Shown: positions 6,790 to 14,313 of the stretch, in pieces | Position numbering within the stretch: the first letter of the stretch is position 1 | Layout of the letters: every line of letters starts with the position of its first letter | Origin: JAVWGW01 sp036655915 | Lineage (GTDB): Bacteria; Actinomycetota; Coriobacteriia; Coriobacteriales; Eggerthellaceae | DNA length: 29,904 nt | Assembly: GCA_036655915.1 (NCBI GenBank) | Contig: JAVVPE010000017.1 | Location: forward strand, 1-29,904 | Direction of reading: 5' to 3' | Program-made: the position numbers and the translations under genes | The notes under the pieces: model-generated | What the model was told of the DNA's origin: nothing | Seen by the model: only the letters and a program-made list of their open reading frames with translations | The model's database searches: none

Positions 6790-7599
6790 CTATGGTATCT
6801 TGATTTCGCGGCGGTCGCCATCGCGCGTGGGAACCGTCACGCAACGGTAGCCTGCATCATAGAGTGCCCCATAGGCCACTTCGATATCGCGCGCTATATG
6901 GGTCGGTTCATGCGCATCGGTGCCGATGGTACAAGGAATGCCCGCGCGGCAAAATTCGCGCAGCAGGGCGGGCGCGGGGAAAATTTCCTTGCAGGCATAG
7001 TAGTTGCCCGAAGTGTTCACTTCAATCATGCGATCGGTTTCCTGGATGGCGGCGGCCGCTTCGTTGTAGAGCGGGCCCACGGCAAAGCTGGGGCGATAGC
7101 CAAACTTCTTCACCAGATCGGGGTGCGACATGATGGTAAATGGTGCCGGCGACACAACCGCATCACACCACAGCTGGAAATAGCGCCGCCAAATTTCATC
7201 GGCGCCCACTTCTTCCCAGTGGCCGCGCTGTGCCGGGTCATCAAAGGGCCACGTGCCCACAAAGTGCACCGAGCCTAACACGATGTCGAAGCGATCAAAA
7301 TCATGCGCGCTTAACGTGCGATCTTCATCGGCACCCAGCCAATCAAGTTCGCAGCCCAATAAAATTTCCAGTTCGGGGTGGGCGCGGCGGGCGGCATACA
7401 CGGCATCGCAGTATTCATCGACGCGGTCGGCATGCATGGCCAGGTAATCGCGTTCATCGAAGGCGGTGCTTAAGGGGTAGTGTTCGGTTAGGGCAAGCGT
7501 GGTAACGCCCGCAGCCGATGCCGCCGCCACCATTTCTTCAACCGTTGAAAACGCATGTCCGCAAAAGTTTGTGTGTGCATGCGTGGTGATAAGTTCCAT
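6790..7599 (-). CDS. PHP-domain phosphatase, histidinol-phosphatase (HisK/HisJ) type
   Basis: 269 residues of the PHP metallo-phosphoesterase fold. Metal-binding motifs are HAHTNFCGHA near the start, LTEHYPLS (about residue 40), GCELDW and GSVHFVG in the middle, SHPDLVKKFG, and TDAHEP near the end. This matches PHP-type histidinol phosphatases, which dephosphorylate L-histidinol phosphate in histidine synthesis. No other his genes are in the window, so another phosphoester substrate is possible. AAGGAT lies 7 bases before the ATG. It follows the cysteine desulfurase by 34 bases; an 86-base gap to the Nif3 gene holds imperfect GC-rich dyads but no convincing terminator or promoter. Confidence 0.82.
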   Translation of the reverse strand: MELITTHAHTNFCGHAFSTVEEMVAAASAAGVTTLALTEHYPLSTAFDERDYLAMHADRVDEYCDAVYAARRAHPELEILLGCELDWLGADEDRTLSAHDFDRFDIVLGSVHFVGTWPFDDPAQRGHWEEVGADEIWRRYFQLWCDAVVSPAPFTIMSHPDLVKKFGYRPSFAVGPLYNEAAAAIQETDRMIEVNTSGNYYACKEIFPAPALLREFCRAGIPCTIGTDAHEPTHIARDIEVAYGALYDAGYRCVTVPTRDGDRREIKIP

Positions 7600-7633
7600 T
7601 TTTGTAATCCTTACCCTTTGCTTGTCCTATGTG

Positions 7634-8827
7634 CTATTCCCAGTTCAAAGCCTTGTTGAACGCTTCCAGAAAACCTTCCACATCCTCGCGCGTGGTGTAG
7701 CGCCCCAACGAAATGCGCAGCGAACCCAGCGCATCGTCGTTGGAAATGCCCAAGGCCGCCAGCACGTGACTGGGGGCCAGCGAGTGCGACGAACAGGCCG
7801 ATCCGCCCGAAACGCAATAGCCGGAAAAATCGAGCCGCAATATCAAGGTTTCGCTTTCAAAGCCTTCCACCAGCACGTTTACGATGGTGGCCACGTGATC
7901 GGTGCTGCCCGGTGCCACAACAATGCTGGAGCGCACACCCGGCAGTGCACACAGGCGAGCATACAGGTGATCGCGCAGCGGGCGCAGACGCGCCGATTCG
8001 GCTTCGGCATCAGCGCAGGCCACAGCACAGGCCGCCGCAAAACCCACCGCGCCGCAGACGTTTTGAGTGCCCGAACGCCGGCCGGCTTCTTGGCCACCGC
8101 CCAGCAAAAAAGCATCGAAGGGTGTGCGTGCCTTTAAGTAGAGCGCGCCCACCCCCTTGGGGCCACAAATTTTGTGTGCGGAAAACGAAGCGGCATCCAC
8201 ATCCCATGCTTGCAGGTCAAGGGTGTATTTTCCCAAGGCCTGCACCATGTCGCTGTGAAAGAGTGCCCCGCCCGCGTGGGCAATGTGAGCCAGCGGGGCA
8301 AGGGGCTGGATGCTGCCGATTTCGTTGTTGACGGCCATGACAGAAACTAGCACGGTGTTATCGCGCATCGCTGCGCGCAGGGTTTCGGGGTCGATGAAGC
8401 CCGCGCGCGTGGGCGCCAAACGAGTCACAGCAACGCCGCGCGCCTCAAGCGCGGCAGCGGCAGCCAAGATGGCATCGTGTTCAAAGGTGGTCGTGATCAC
8501 GTGGGGCACAAAATCACGTTTTCCCTGTTGGTGTGCGGCATGGGTGGCAGCAGATACCAGGCCAAACATCACGGCGTTATCGGCTTCGGTTGCCCCCGAT
8601 GTGAAGATGATTTCATCGGCACGGCGTGCACCCACGCTGCGGGCAATGCTGGCACGCGCTTCTTCCAAAGCCTTAAAGGCAGCGCGTCCGGCCGAATGTA
8701 GCGAATTCGCGTTGCCACCAAAGGCGATGTTGTCGCGCCCGGGTACCAAGTAGGGTTGCATGGCGGCCGCGGCCGCTTCGCCCAAGGGCGTTGTTGCCGC
8801 CCAATCAAGATAGGTGTAGCTGCCCAC
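7634..8827 (-). CDS. Cysteine desulfurase (NifS/IscS family)
   Basis: 397 residues, a class V aminotransferase-fold PLP enzyme that takes sulfur from cysteine for Fe-S clusters or thio-modification. Key residues are present: His117 in TTFEHDAI, PLP lysine Lys219 in SFSAHKICGPKG, and the persulfide cysteine Cys345 in GGSACSS. The start YTYLDWAATTP is typical of the family. The GTG at 8827 sits one base after the rpe stop, with AAGG in the overlap region, so the two are coupled. No iscU or mnmA lies alongside, so the sulfur acceptor is not given by context. Confidence 0.92.
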   Translation of the reverse strand: MGSYTYLDWAATTPLGEAAAAAMQPYLVPGRDNIAFGGNANSLHSAGRAAFKALEEARASIARSVGARRADEIIFTSGATEADNAVMFGLVSAATHAAHQQGKRDFVPHVITTTFEHDAILAAAAALEARGVAVTRLAPTRAGFIDPETLRAAMRDNTVLVSVMAVNNEIGSIQPLAPLAHIAHAGGALFHSDMVQALGKYTLDLQAWDVDAASFSAHKICGPKGVGALYLKARTPFDAFLLGGGQEAGRRSGTQNVCGAVGFAAACAVACADAEAESARLRPLRDHLYARLCALPGVRSSIVVAPGSTDHVATIVNVLVEGFESETLILRLDFSGYCVSGGSACSSHSLAPSHVLAALGISNDDALGSLRISLGRYTTREDVEGFLEAFNKALNWE

Positions 8828-8828
8828 G

Positions 8829-9536
8829 CTAGGCCTTCCCTTCTGCCGCAGCTGCCGCAGCCGCCGTTGCCGCAGCCTTTATGGCCACGATGGCAGCCGC
8901 CGGGTCTTCCGCACGCAAAACCGCGTTGCCACACACAAACACGTCGGCACCCGCTGCCGCAACGCGCCCAACGGTGGCCAGGCCAATGCCGCCATCAACT
9001 TCAATCAAGGGTGCCACCCCCGCCGCGCGCGCCATAGCCACCACGCTTGCCACGCGCTGCTCGGTGCCCTCGATGTAGGATTGCCCCGAAAAGCCAGGGA
9101 AGACGCTCATCAATAACACCATATCCAGCTGGTCAATAAAGGGCTCCAGCACAGAAACCGGGGTATCGGGATTAAGCGACAGCGCCGCTTTTGCGCCCGC
9201 AGCATGAATAAGTTCAATAACGCGATCAATTTCGCCCGCTGCGGCATCGAGCACTTCAACATGTACCGTTACGATATCGGCCCCCGCTTCCAGATACCAG
9301 GGAACCTGCACCAGCGGGTTTTCAATCATCAGGTGCACATCAAGGGGCAACTGCGTAATCGCTTTGAGCTGCGCCACAAACGGCACGCCCAAGGTTAGGT
9401 TGGGAACAAAATGCCCGTCCATCACATCGACGTGGATATAGCCCGCGCCCCCCGCTTCCAGGGTGGCAATGTCGCGTTGCATGTTCATAAAATCCGCCGA
9501 AAGAATCGACGGGGCTATCTTAATAGGTTCAAACAT
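8829..9536 (-). CDS. rpe: Ribulose-phosphate 3-epimerase
   Basis: 235 residues, TIM-barrel enzyme interconverting ribulose 5-phosphate and xylulose 5-phosphate in the pentose phosphate pathway. Signature HVDVMDGHFVPN supplies His35, Asp37 and Asp40; His68 (DVHLMIENP) and Asp181 (EVDGGI) complete the metal and catalytic site. The usual SVNPGFGGQ loop reads SVFPGFSGQ. The last 20 residues are mostly alanine, a non-conserved tail. It is probably the first gene of the minus-strand operon: it faces the plus-strand alkyltransferase gene across 159 bases, and a weak -10 (TAGAAT on the minus strand, 9571-9576) lies 35 bases upstream. Confidence 0.94.
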   Translation of the reverse strand: MFEPIKIAPSILSADFMNMQRDIATLEAGGAGYIHVDVMDGHFVPNLTLGVPFVAQLKAITQLPLDVHLMIENPLVQVPWYLEAGADIVTVHVEVLDAAAGEIDRVIELIHAAGAKAALSLNPDTPVSVLEPFIDQLDMVLLMSVFPGFSGQSYIEGTEQRVASVVAMARAAGVAPLIEVDGGIGLATVGRVAAAGADVFVCGNAVLRAEDPAAAIVAIKAAATAAAAAAAEGKA

Positions 9537-9660
9537 GGCCTTGGGGCTCCCTTTCTGTTCGCTGACCTCGATTCTACCGCAGCGCCCGCGCCCACAGCGC
9601 TTCGGCCATGCTCTTTCGGTATCTTTCTACTAAATCTCTGCCTAGCGGCACGCGCAGCTT

Positions 9661-9666
9661 TATAAT
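9661..9666 (+). promoter_or_regulatory. -10 hexamer TATAAT ahead of the alkyltransferase homologue
   Basis: A perfect TATAAT 30 bases before the GTG start at 9696. The matching -35 region (about 9638-9643, CTGCCT) is poor, so the assignment rests on the -10 and its position in a 159-base divergent gap between rpe and this gene. Confidence 0.45.
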
Positions 9667-9695
9667 AAGGCCAAACGTCGAAGGAAGAAGGCACG

Positions 9696-10172
9696 GTGAA
9701 CAGCGCACCCTCAACGTATTTTACCTACAACACCCCGGTTGGCCACATCACTATCGCTGCCAATGCGCAGGCCATCACCCACATCATCTTGGGAAAACAA
9801 ACACTTGCGGCGCCGCACAAAGCCTGCGCACTTACCAATAAGGCGGCCAATCAGCTGCAAGAATACCTGGCAGGCAAACGCAGGGTCTTCGATTTGCCCC
9901 TTGCGCCGGAAGGTACCAGCTTCCAGCTGCAAGTTTGGGATGAGTTGCGGGCGATTCCCTATGGCCAAACATGCAGCTGTAGCGCCCTTGCCGCTGCCAT
10001 CGACAAGCCCAAATCGCATCAGGCCGTGGGGGTAGCCGCCCACAAAAATCCCCTGGCTATCGTGGTGCCCAGCCACCGCCTTGTGGGCGCCGCCGGCAAG
10101 CCCTTGGGCAGCGCGGCCGAAATTAAAACAAAGGAATTCTTGCTGAATCGGGAACAAAACCACCCCAGCTAA
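9696..10172 (+). CDS. Methylated-DNA-cysteine methyltransferase homologue lacking the catalytic cysteine
   Basis: 158 residues with the two-domain layout of O6-alkylguanine-DNA alkyltransferases (Ogt/MGMT): an N-terminal domain (1-72) and a C-terminal DNA-binding domain (73-155) with LQVWDELRAIPYGQT and NPLAIVVPSHRLVG. The active-site motif PCHR reads PSHR: the alkyl-accepting cysteine is Ser126 (AGC; TGC differs by one base). By eye two other functional positions also differ: the nucleotide-flipping Tyr is Cys95 and the arginine finger is Gln109. His127 and the late Glu153 remain. It therefore should not perform suicidal repair; it may recognise lesions like Atl1/eAtl proteins (usually PWHR) or be decaying. 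GTG start has GAAGGAAGAAGG upstream. Confidence 0.85.
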   Translation: MNSAPSTYFTYNTPVGHITIAANAQAITHIILGKQTLAAPHKACALTNKAANQLQEYLAGKRRVFDLPLAPEGTSFQLQVWDELRAIPYGQTCSCSALAAAIDKPKSHQAVGVAAHKNPLAIVVPSHRLVGAAGKPLGSAAEIKTKEFLLNREQNHPS

Positions 10173-10185
10173 GCGCGGCTTTGCC

Positions 10186-10191
10186 TATACT
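10186..10191 (+). promoter_or_regulatory. Promoter -10 TATACT placed for a leaderless transcript
   Basis: TATACT is followed by six bases (GAATAT) and then the ATG at 10198, so transcription would begin at or within a base or two of the start codon. No Shine-Dalgarno sequence precedes that ATG. The -35 region is weak. Leaderless genes are common in Actinobacteria. Confidence 0.45.
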
Positions 10192-10197
10192 GAATAT

Positions 10198-12132
10198 ATG
10201 AATGTTTACCTCTACGATATACAACAGGCCATTTTCTGGTTCCCCCTTTTGGCGGCCATCGTTACGCTGCCCTACCTTATTTATCAGTACCGCAGCTACG
10301 GATCGGTCCCTTGGGTGCGCAGCGCTTTTGTGTATGCGTTCATCTTTTACCTGCTGTGCGCCTATTACCTGGTCATTTTGCCACTGCCCCTCGATCACAA
10401 CACTTACGTAGCCTACGCAGCAACGCCGCAGCTTGTGCCCTTCAACTTCGTCATCGAGTTTTTGGCGCAAACAAGTTTTGTGGCTGGCGACCCTGCCACC
10501 TGGCTTAGCGTGCTGGGCGATCCCTACATTTACGAAGCCGTATTCAACGTGCTGCTTGTGGTGCCTCTGGGTATGTTTTTGCGTTACTACTTTCATTGCC
10601 GCTGGTGGCAGTGCTTGCTTGCGGGTTTTGGCATGACGCTGTTTTTTGAAATATCGCAAATTACGGGGCTGTTCGGCCTGTATGCGCACCCCTACCGCCT
10701 GTTCGATGTGGATGATTTGCTGCTGAACACCTTGGGCGCCCTGGTGGGCTTTTGGCTGACAGGACCGCTGCTGCGCTTTTTGCCCGACATTCATCACCTT
10801 AATGAAGAAGCACGCATCGGCGGCATCTATGCCAGTTTCACGCGACGCGGGGTGGCTTTAATCCTTGATGTGGCCTGTTCAGTGGCCTGCTTCATCTTCG
10901 TCCTGCTAATCGCTGGATGGGCGGGTGCGCCCTTTGAAGACATGCTTGCCCGCGACCTGGCCCGCTTCGCCGCAACTATGGTGGGGGCACTAAGCGCTGT
11001 TTACGCGCTTTTCTTCCTTATTATGCCCTGCCTTTTGCGCGGGCAAACACTCGGGCACAAAATAGTGAAGTTGCACATTGTGCACCCCGATGCCAGCGCT
11101 GCCCACTTCTACAATTACCTGGTGCGCTACGGCTTGCTCTACCTGTTTTTGGCCGCGCCCGCCTGGTGTATGATCGCCGTATCCAACCCCACGCTTGCGG
11201 GCACAAGCGATCAAACAAGCGTGTTGGCCTATTTTGCTTCCCACCGCGAAACGCTGGCTCTTATCTTTGCTGCCACCTATGCGCTTTGGTTTATGAGCAT
11301 CCTTGTGCGCGCGCTGCGTTCAAACCCCCAGCGGCCCTTTGCGATGCTCAACGGCGTTTTAAGCAACACGCGCATCATGACCGCAGCCGCCCTTGAACAG
11401 GCAGCCAGCCGCGACATCGTGCTTGACGTGGCCGAAGTGGGGCGCCTTGAACGCATGATCGAAGCCGACGGCACCCCCTTGGCGCAGCTGATGGCCAGCG
11501 CGGGTCACGCCGTTACCGCCACGGTACGGCGCATCTACCCCGACCCGCAAGCGCTTGTTGTGCTGTGCGGCACGGGCAACAACGGTGGTGATGGCTGGGT
11601 GTGTGCGGGCGATTTGGCAGATGCCGGCTATCCCGTTACGCTGATAAGCCCCCGCATCGCCGAAGCCGTTGAGGCCGAACCCGCGCGATCGTGTGCCCTG
11701 AGTGTGTTTGGGCAGGCCGCCCGAAACGCGGCACCCCTGCGCGTGCTGATCGACCCCGACCTAGAGCTTCTGGCCGAAATCATAAACGATTCCGAAATTA
11801 TCATTGATGCCCTGCTAGGCACCGGTTTTTCTGGCGAAAACATGCGCGAGCCCATGGACGCGTGGGTGCGCCTGGCCAACGAAGCGCGCCGCACGCACGA
11901 AGACACGCGCATTATTGCCATCGACGTTCCCAGCGGCCTTTGCGCGCAAACAGGGCACGCCGCCATCCCCTGCATCGAAGCGGATTACACGGTAACGATG
12001 TTGGCTTACAAGCCCGGCCTGCTGGCCGAAGATGCCCAGGCCTTTTGCGGCACCACTTCGCTGGCACGCATCGCTGATGTTAAGCCTTACTTAAGCCGCC
12101 TTGACCTGGTGGCAACTATTCCGCAGATTTGA
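10198..12132 (+). CDS. VanZ-RDD-NAD(P)HX epimerase three-domain fusion
   Basis: 644 residues in one uninterrupted frame. Residues about 1-195 are a VanZ-like membrane domain with its hallmark block (FFEISQITGLFG, LFDVDDLLLNTLG). Residues about 210-375 are an RDD membrane domain (RRGVALILD, RGQTLGHKIVKLHIV). Residues about 405-640 are a YjeF_N / NnrE domain: CGTGNNGGDGWV (457-468), DALLGTGFSG and AIDVPSGL. NnrE epimerises damaged (R)-NAD(P)HX to the (S) form. The NnrD dehydratase domain commonly fused to it is absent. No ribosome-binding site precedes the internal Met codons at 383 or 394, which argues for a real fusion. The epimerase would be tethered on the cytoplasmic face. VanZ/RDD function is unknown. 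Confidence 0.85.
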   Translation: MNVYLYDIQQAIFWFPLLAAIVTLPYLIYQYRSYGSVPWVRSAFVYAFIFYLLCAYYLVILPLPLDHNTYVAYAATPQLVPFNFVIEFLAQTSFVAGDPATWLSVLGDPYIYEAVFNVLLVVPLGMFLRYYFHCRWWQCLLAGFGMTLFFEISQITGLFGLYAHPYRLFDVDDLLLNTLGALVGFWLTGPLLRFLPDIHHLNEEARIGGIYASFTRRGVALILDVACSVACFIFVLLIAGWAGAPFEDMLARDLARFAATMVGALSAVYALFFLIMPCLLRGQTLGHKIVKLHIVHPDASAAHFYNYLVRYGLLYLFLAAPAWCMIAVSNPTLAGTSDQTSVLAYFASHRETLALIFAATYALWFMSILVRALRSNPQRPFAMLNGVLSNTRIMTAAALEQAASRDIVLDVAEVGRLERMIEADGTPLAQLMASAGHAVTATVRRIYPDPQALVVLCGTGNNGGDGWVCAGDLADAGYPVTLISPRIAEAVEAEPARSCALSVFGQAARNAAPLRVLIDPDLELLAEIINDSEIIIDALLGTGFSGENMREPMDAWVRLANEARRTHEDTRIIAIDVPSGLCAQTGHAAIPCIEADYTVTMLAYKPGLLAEDAQAFCGTTSLARIADVKPYLSRLDLVATIPQI

Positions 12133-12149
12133 CAGCCGCAAAACGCCCG

Positions 12150-12182
12150 CGCGCAGGGTGGCGGTTGCCCTTTTGCGCGTTT
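12150..12182 (+). terminator. Possible intrinsic terminator after the VanZ-RDD-NnrE gene
   Basis: CGCGCA (12150-12155) plus GGG pairs with CCC (12168-12170) plus TGCGCG (12174-12179), with a TTT bulge and a 9-base loop, followed by only three T. It starts 18 bases after the stop codon. The short T-tract makes it uncertain. Confidence 0.4.
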
Positions 12183-12254
12183 CAGTGCATTATGGGGGTG
12201 CCAGGATCAGCGTTGCTGGCTTGGCGCCTATACGTCTGAGAAAAGGAGGCTTGT

Positions 12255-12629
12255 ATGACTAACTTAAGCGACGGTTTGAAAGAAATTTTCCTTGCGGGTG
12301 TGGGTGCGGTTGCCCTTACGGGCGAAAAATCCAAAGAGCTTGTCGATCAGCTGATTGCCAAAGGCGAGCTTTCCGTTGATCAAGGGCGTGAAATCAACCA
12401 AGAATTGCAGCACAAGGCGGAAACAACCGTCAAAAAAATCCGCTACGATGTGCTTGAGCAGACCATGGAAGCCATGACCCCCGAACAGCGTGAGGAATTT
12501 TCCGCCCGCGTGGCTGAACTGGCCGCAAAGCCCGTCGACCCAGCTCCGGTACCGGAAGCTACCGCGCCTGCTGCCAAGCGCGAAGATGACAAAGCTGCAG
12601 CAGACACCGACACCACAAGCCCCGCGTAG
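12255..12629 (+). CDS. Phasin-like / polyhydroxyalkanoate-regulator family protein
   Basis: 124 residues, mostly helical and charged. Residues 1-85 (LSDGLKEIFLAGVGAVALTG, then KSKELVDQLIAKGELS) match the COG3937 phasin-like family; the tail (90-124) is an Ala/Pro/Asp-rich disordered segment. No PHA synthase is in the window and this kind of host is not known for PHA, so the family label should not be read as a function. It has the strongest ribosome-binding site in the window (AAAAGGAGG, 5 bases before ATG), suggesting high expression. It is followed after 24 bases by a UbiB-family kinase, a pairing I recall in other Gram-positives. Confidence 0.75.
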   Translation: MTNLSDGLKEIFLAGVGAVALTGEKSKELVDQLIAKGELSVDQGREINQELQHKAETTVKKIRYDVLEQTMEAMTPEQREEFSARVAELAAKPVDPAPVPEATAPAAKREDDKAAADTDTTSPA

Positions 12630-12653
12630 CACGCGCGCAAAAAGCCGCGCGCC

Positions 12654-14309
12654 ATGGCCAACAACACCCTTCTTAGGCATTTTTTTAATACCGGCGCAGC
12701 GATTGACCCCGAAGAACGCTTCGACTTAAGCCGCAAGGCGCGATCGCACCGTCTTCGGGAAATCGCGCGCATTTTGCCCCTGCACACGCTCACGCGCGGC
12801 GTGACGCCGGAAGAATTTCGTATGCTGCTTGAAAACTTGGGGCCCAGCTTTGTAAAGATTGGGCAAACGCTTTCAACGCGCTCAGAAATTTTGCCCCAGG
12901 CTTACTGCGATGAACTGGCAAAATTGCAAACGGACTGCGACCCTTTGCCCTTTGAAATCGTGCTTGAAACGCTCGATCGCGAATACGGCGATGAACGCGC
13001 CACCATTTTTGCCGACATCGACCCCACGCCACTGGGCAGCGCATCCTTGGCGCAGGTGCACAAAGCCACCCTGGTCACCGGCCAAACTGTTGCGGTGAAA
13101 ATACAACGACCTGGCGTGCAGGAAACGATGGCGCAAGATATTGACATCATGCGCACGCTGGCGCGCCAGGCGACGCGTTTTTTGCCCGATAACCAAATGC
13201 TCGACCTGCGCGATGTGGTCGAAGAACTCTGGTCCACCTTTTTGGAAGAAACCGATTTTCGCCGGGAGGCCGACAACCTGAGTGAATTTGCACGGCTTAA
13301 TGCTGCGGTGCGCTTCATCGCCTGCCCGGCGGTTTACCCCGAACTTTCCAACGAATTTGTGCTGGTCATGGAATATATTGACGGCATCCCCATCCAGGAA
13401 GCCGAGCGCCTGGTGCAAGCCGGCTATGTTTTAGAAGAAATCGGCGAAAAGATATTGGACAACTACGCTTCGCAGATTCTTGATTTTGGCTTTTTCCACG
13501 CCGACCCGCATCCGGGCAACATCCTTGTACTCAACGGAAAAATCGTCTATATCGATTTGGGGATCATGGGGCGCCTTTCGCCGCGCAATCGCACCGGATT
13601 TGGCGCCATCATTGCGGCGGTGGGTGCCCAAAATGCCGCCGAGCTCAAAGAAGCGCTGCTACGCTTCGCCATCACCAAGGATACCGGCACCATCGATCAT
13701 GCCCGCATGCTTTCCGAACTCGATTTGCTGCTGGAAGATTACGGATCATGCGATATGGCCGACATCGATATCGGGGGCTTCCTCAACGAAATCATGGCGC
13801 TTACCCGCCAGTGCAAAGTGACGCTGCCTTCAGCCATAACCAGCGTTTCGCGTGGCATCGTAACGCTGGAAGGCACCGTGGGCAGCTTTATTCCCAACAC
13901 CAATATTATCGCCATCATCCAGCGCCACCTGTTGCAGTCCCGCGCCAAAGAAGATACCGGGGAACAAACGCTGCAAGAAGTGTTGCTTGCGCTGCGGGCT
14001 TCAAGCAAAGGGGCGTTTTCTGCGCTGGAATATTCGGGGGAAACACTCAAGATGCTCACGCGCGGCCAGATAAAAGTGAACACCGAAGTTATGGGGTCTG
14101 ACGCGCCACTTTCCAAGCTGTCCAAAATAATCAACCGATTAACGATTGGTATCATCATTGCCGGCCTGTTCATAGGCTCAAGTATGCTCAGTCTTTCCAC
14201 CATGGAACCGCGCTTGTTAGGGGTGCCCGTGTTAGCCTTTTTCGGTTATCTGGGCGCTGCTATTTTGTCGCTGTGGGTTATCATCGACATCAGACGCCGC
14301 AAACTTTAG
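12654..14309 (+). CDS. ABC1/UbiB-family atypical kinase-like protein
   Basis: 551 residues of the AarF/UbiB/COQ8 family. Visible are the N-terminal KxGQ motif (Lys68-Gln71, VKIGQTLSTR) that occludes the substrate side, the Ala-rich nucleotide loop (GSASLAQVHKA), Lys149 (AVKIQRPG), FHADPHPGN (281-289) and DLG (301-303). Two hydrophobic helices close the protein (about 510-545), as in membrane-bound homologues. Relatives have ATPase activity and support isoprenoid quinone synthesis; in a menaquinone-using actinobacterium the lipid partner is unknown. A GCGCGC hairpin (12633-12652) abuts the ATG and no Shine-Dalgarno is visible, so translation may depend on the upstream gene. The stop lies 4 bases from the convergent gpsA stop. 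Confidence 0.9.
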   Translation: MANNTLLRHFFNTGAAIDPEERFDLSRKARSHRLREIARILPLHTLTRGVTPEEFRMLLENLGPSFVKIGQTLSTRSEILPQAYCDELAKLQTDCDPLPFEIVLETLDREYGDERATIFADIDPTPLGSASLAQVHKATLVTGQTVAVKIQRPGVQETMAQDIDIMRTLARQATRFLPDNQMLDLRDVVEELWSTFLEETDFRREADNLSEFARLNAAVRFIACPAVYPELSNEFVLVMEYIDGIPIQEAERLVQAGYVLEEIGEKILDNYASQILDFGFFHADPHPGNILVLNGKIVYIDLGIMGRLSPRNRTGFGAIIAAVGAQNAAELKEALLRFAITKDTGTIDHARMLSELDLLLEDYGSCDMADIDIGGFLNEIMALTRQCKVTLPSAITSVSRGIVTLEGTVGSFIPNTNIIAIIQRHLLQSRAKEDTGEQTLQEVLLALRASSKGAFSALEYSGETLKMLTRGQIKVNTEVMGSDAPLSKLSKIINRLTIGIIIAGLFIGSSMLSLSTMEPRLLGVPVLAFFGYLGAAILSLWVIIDIRRRKL

Positions 14310-14313
14310 GGTA

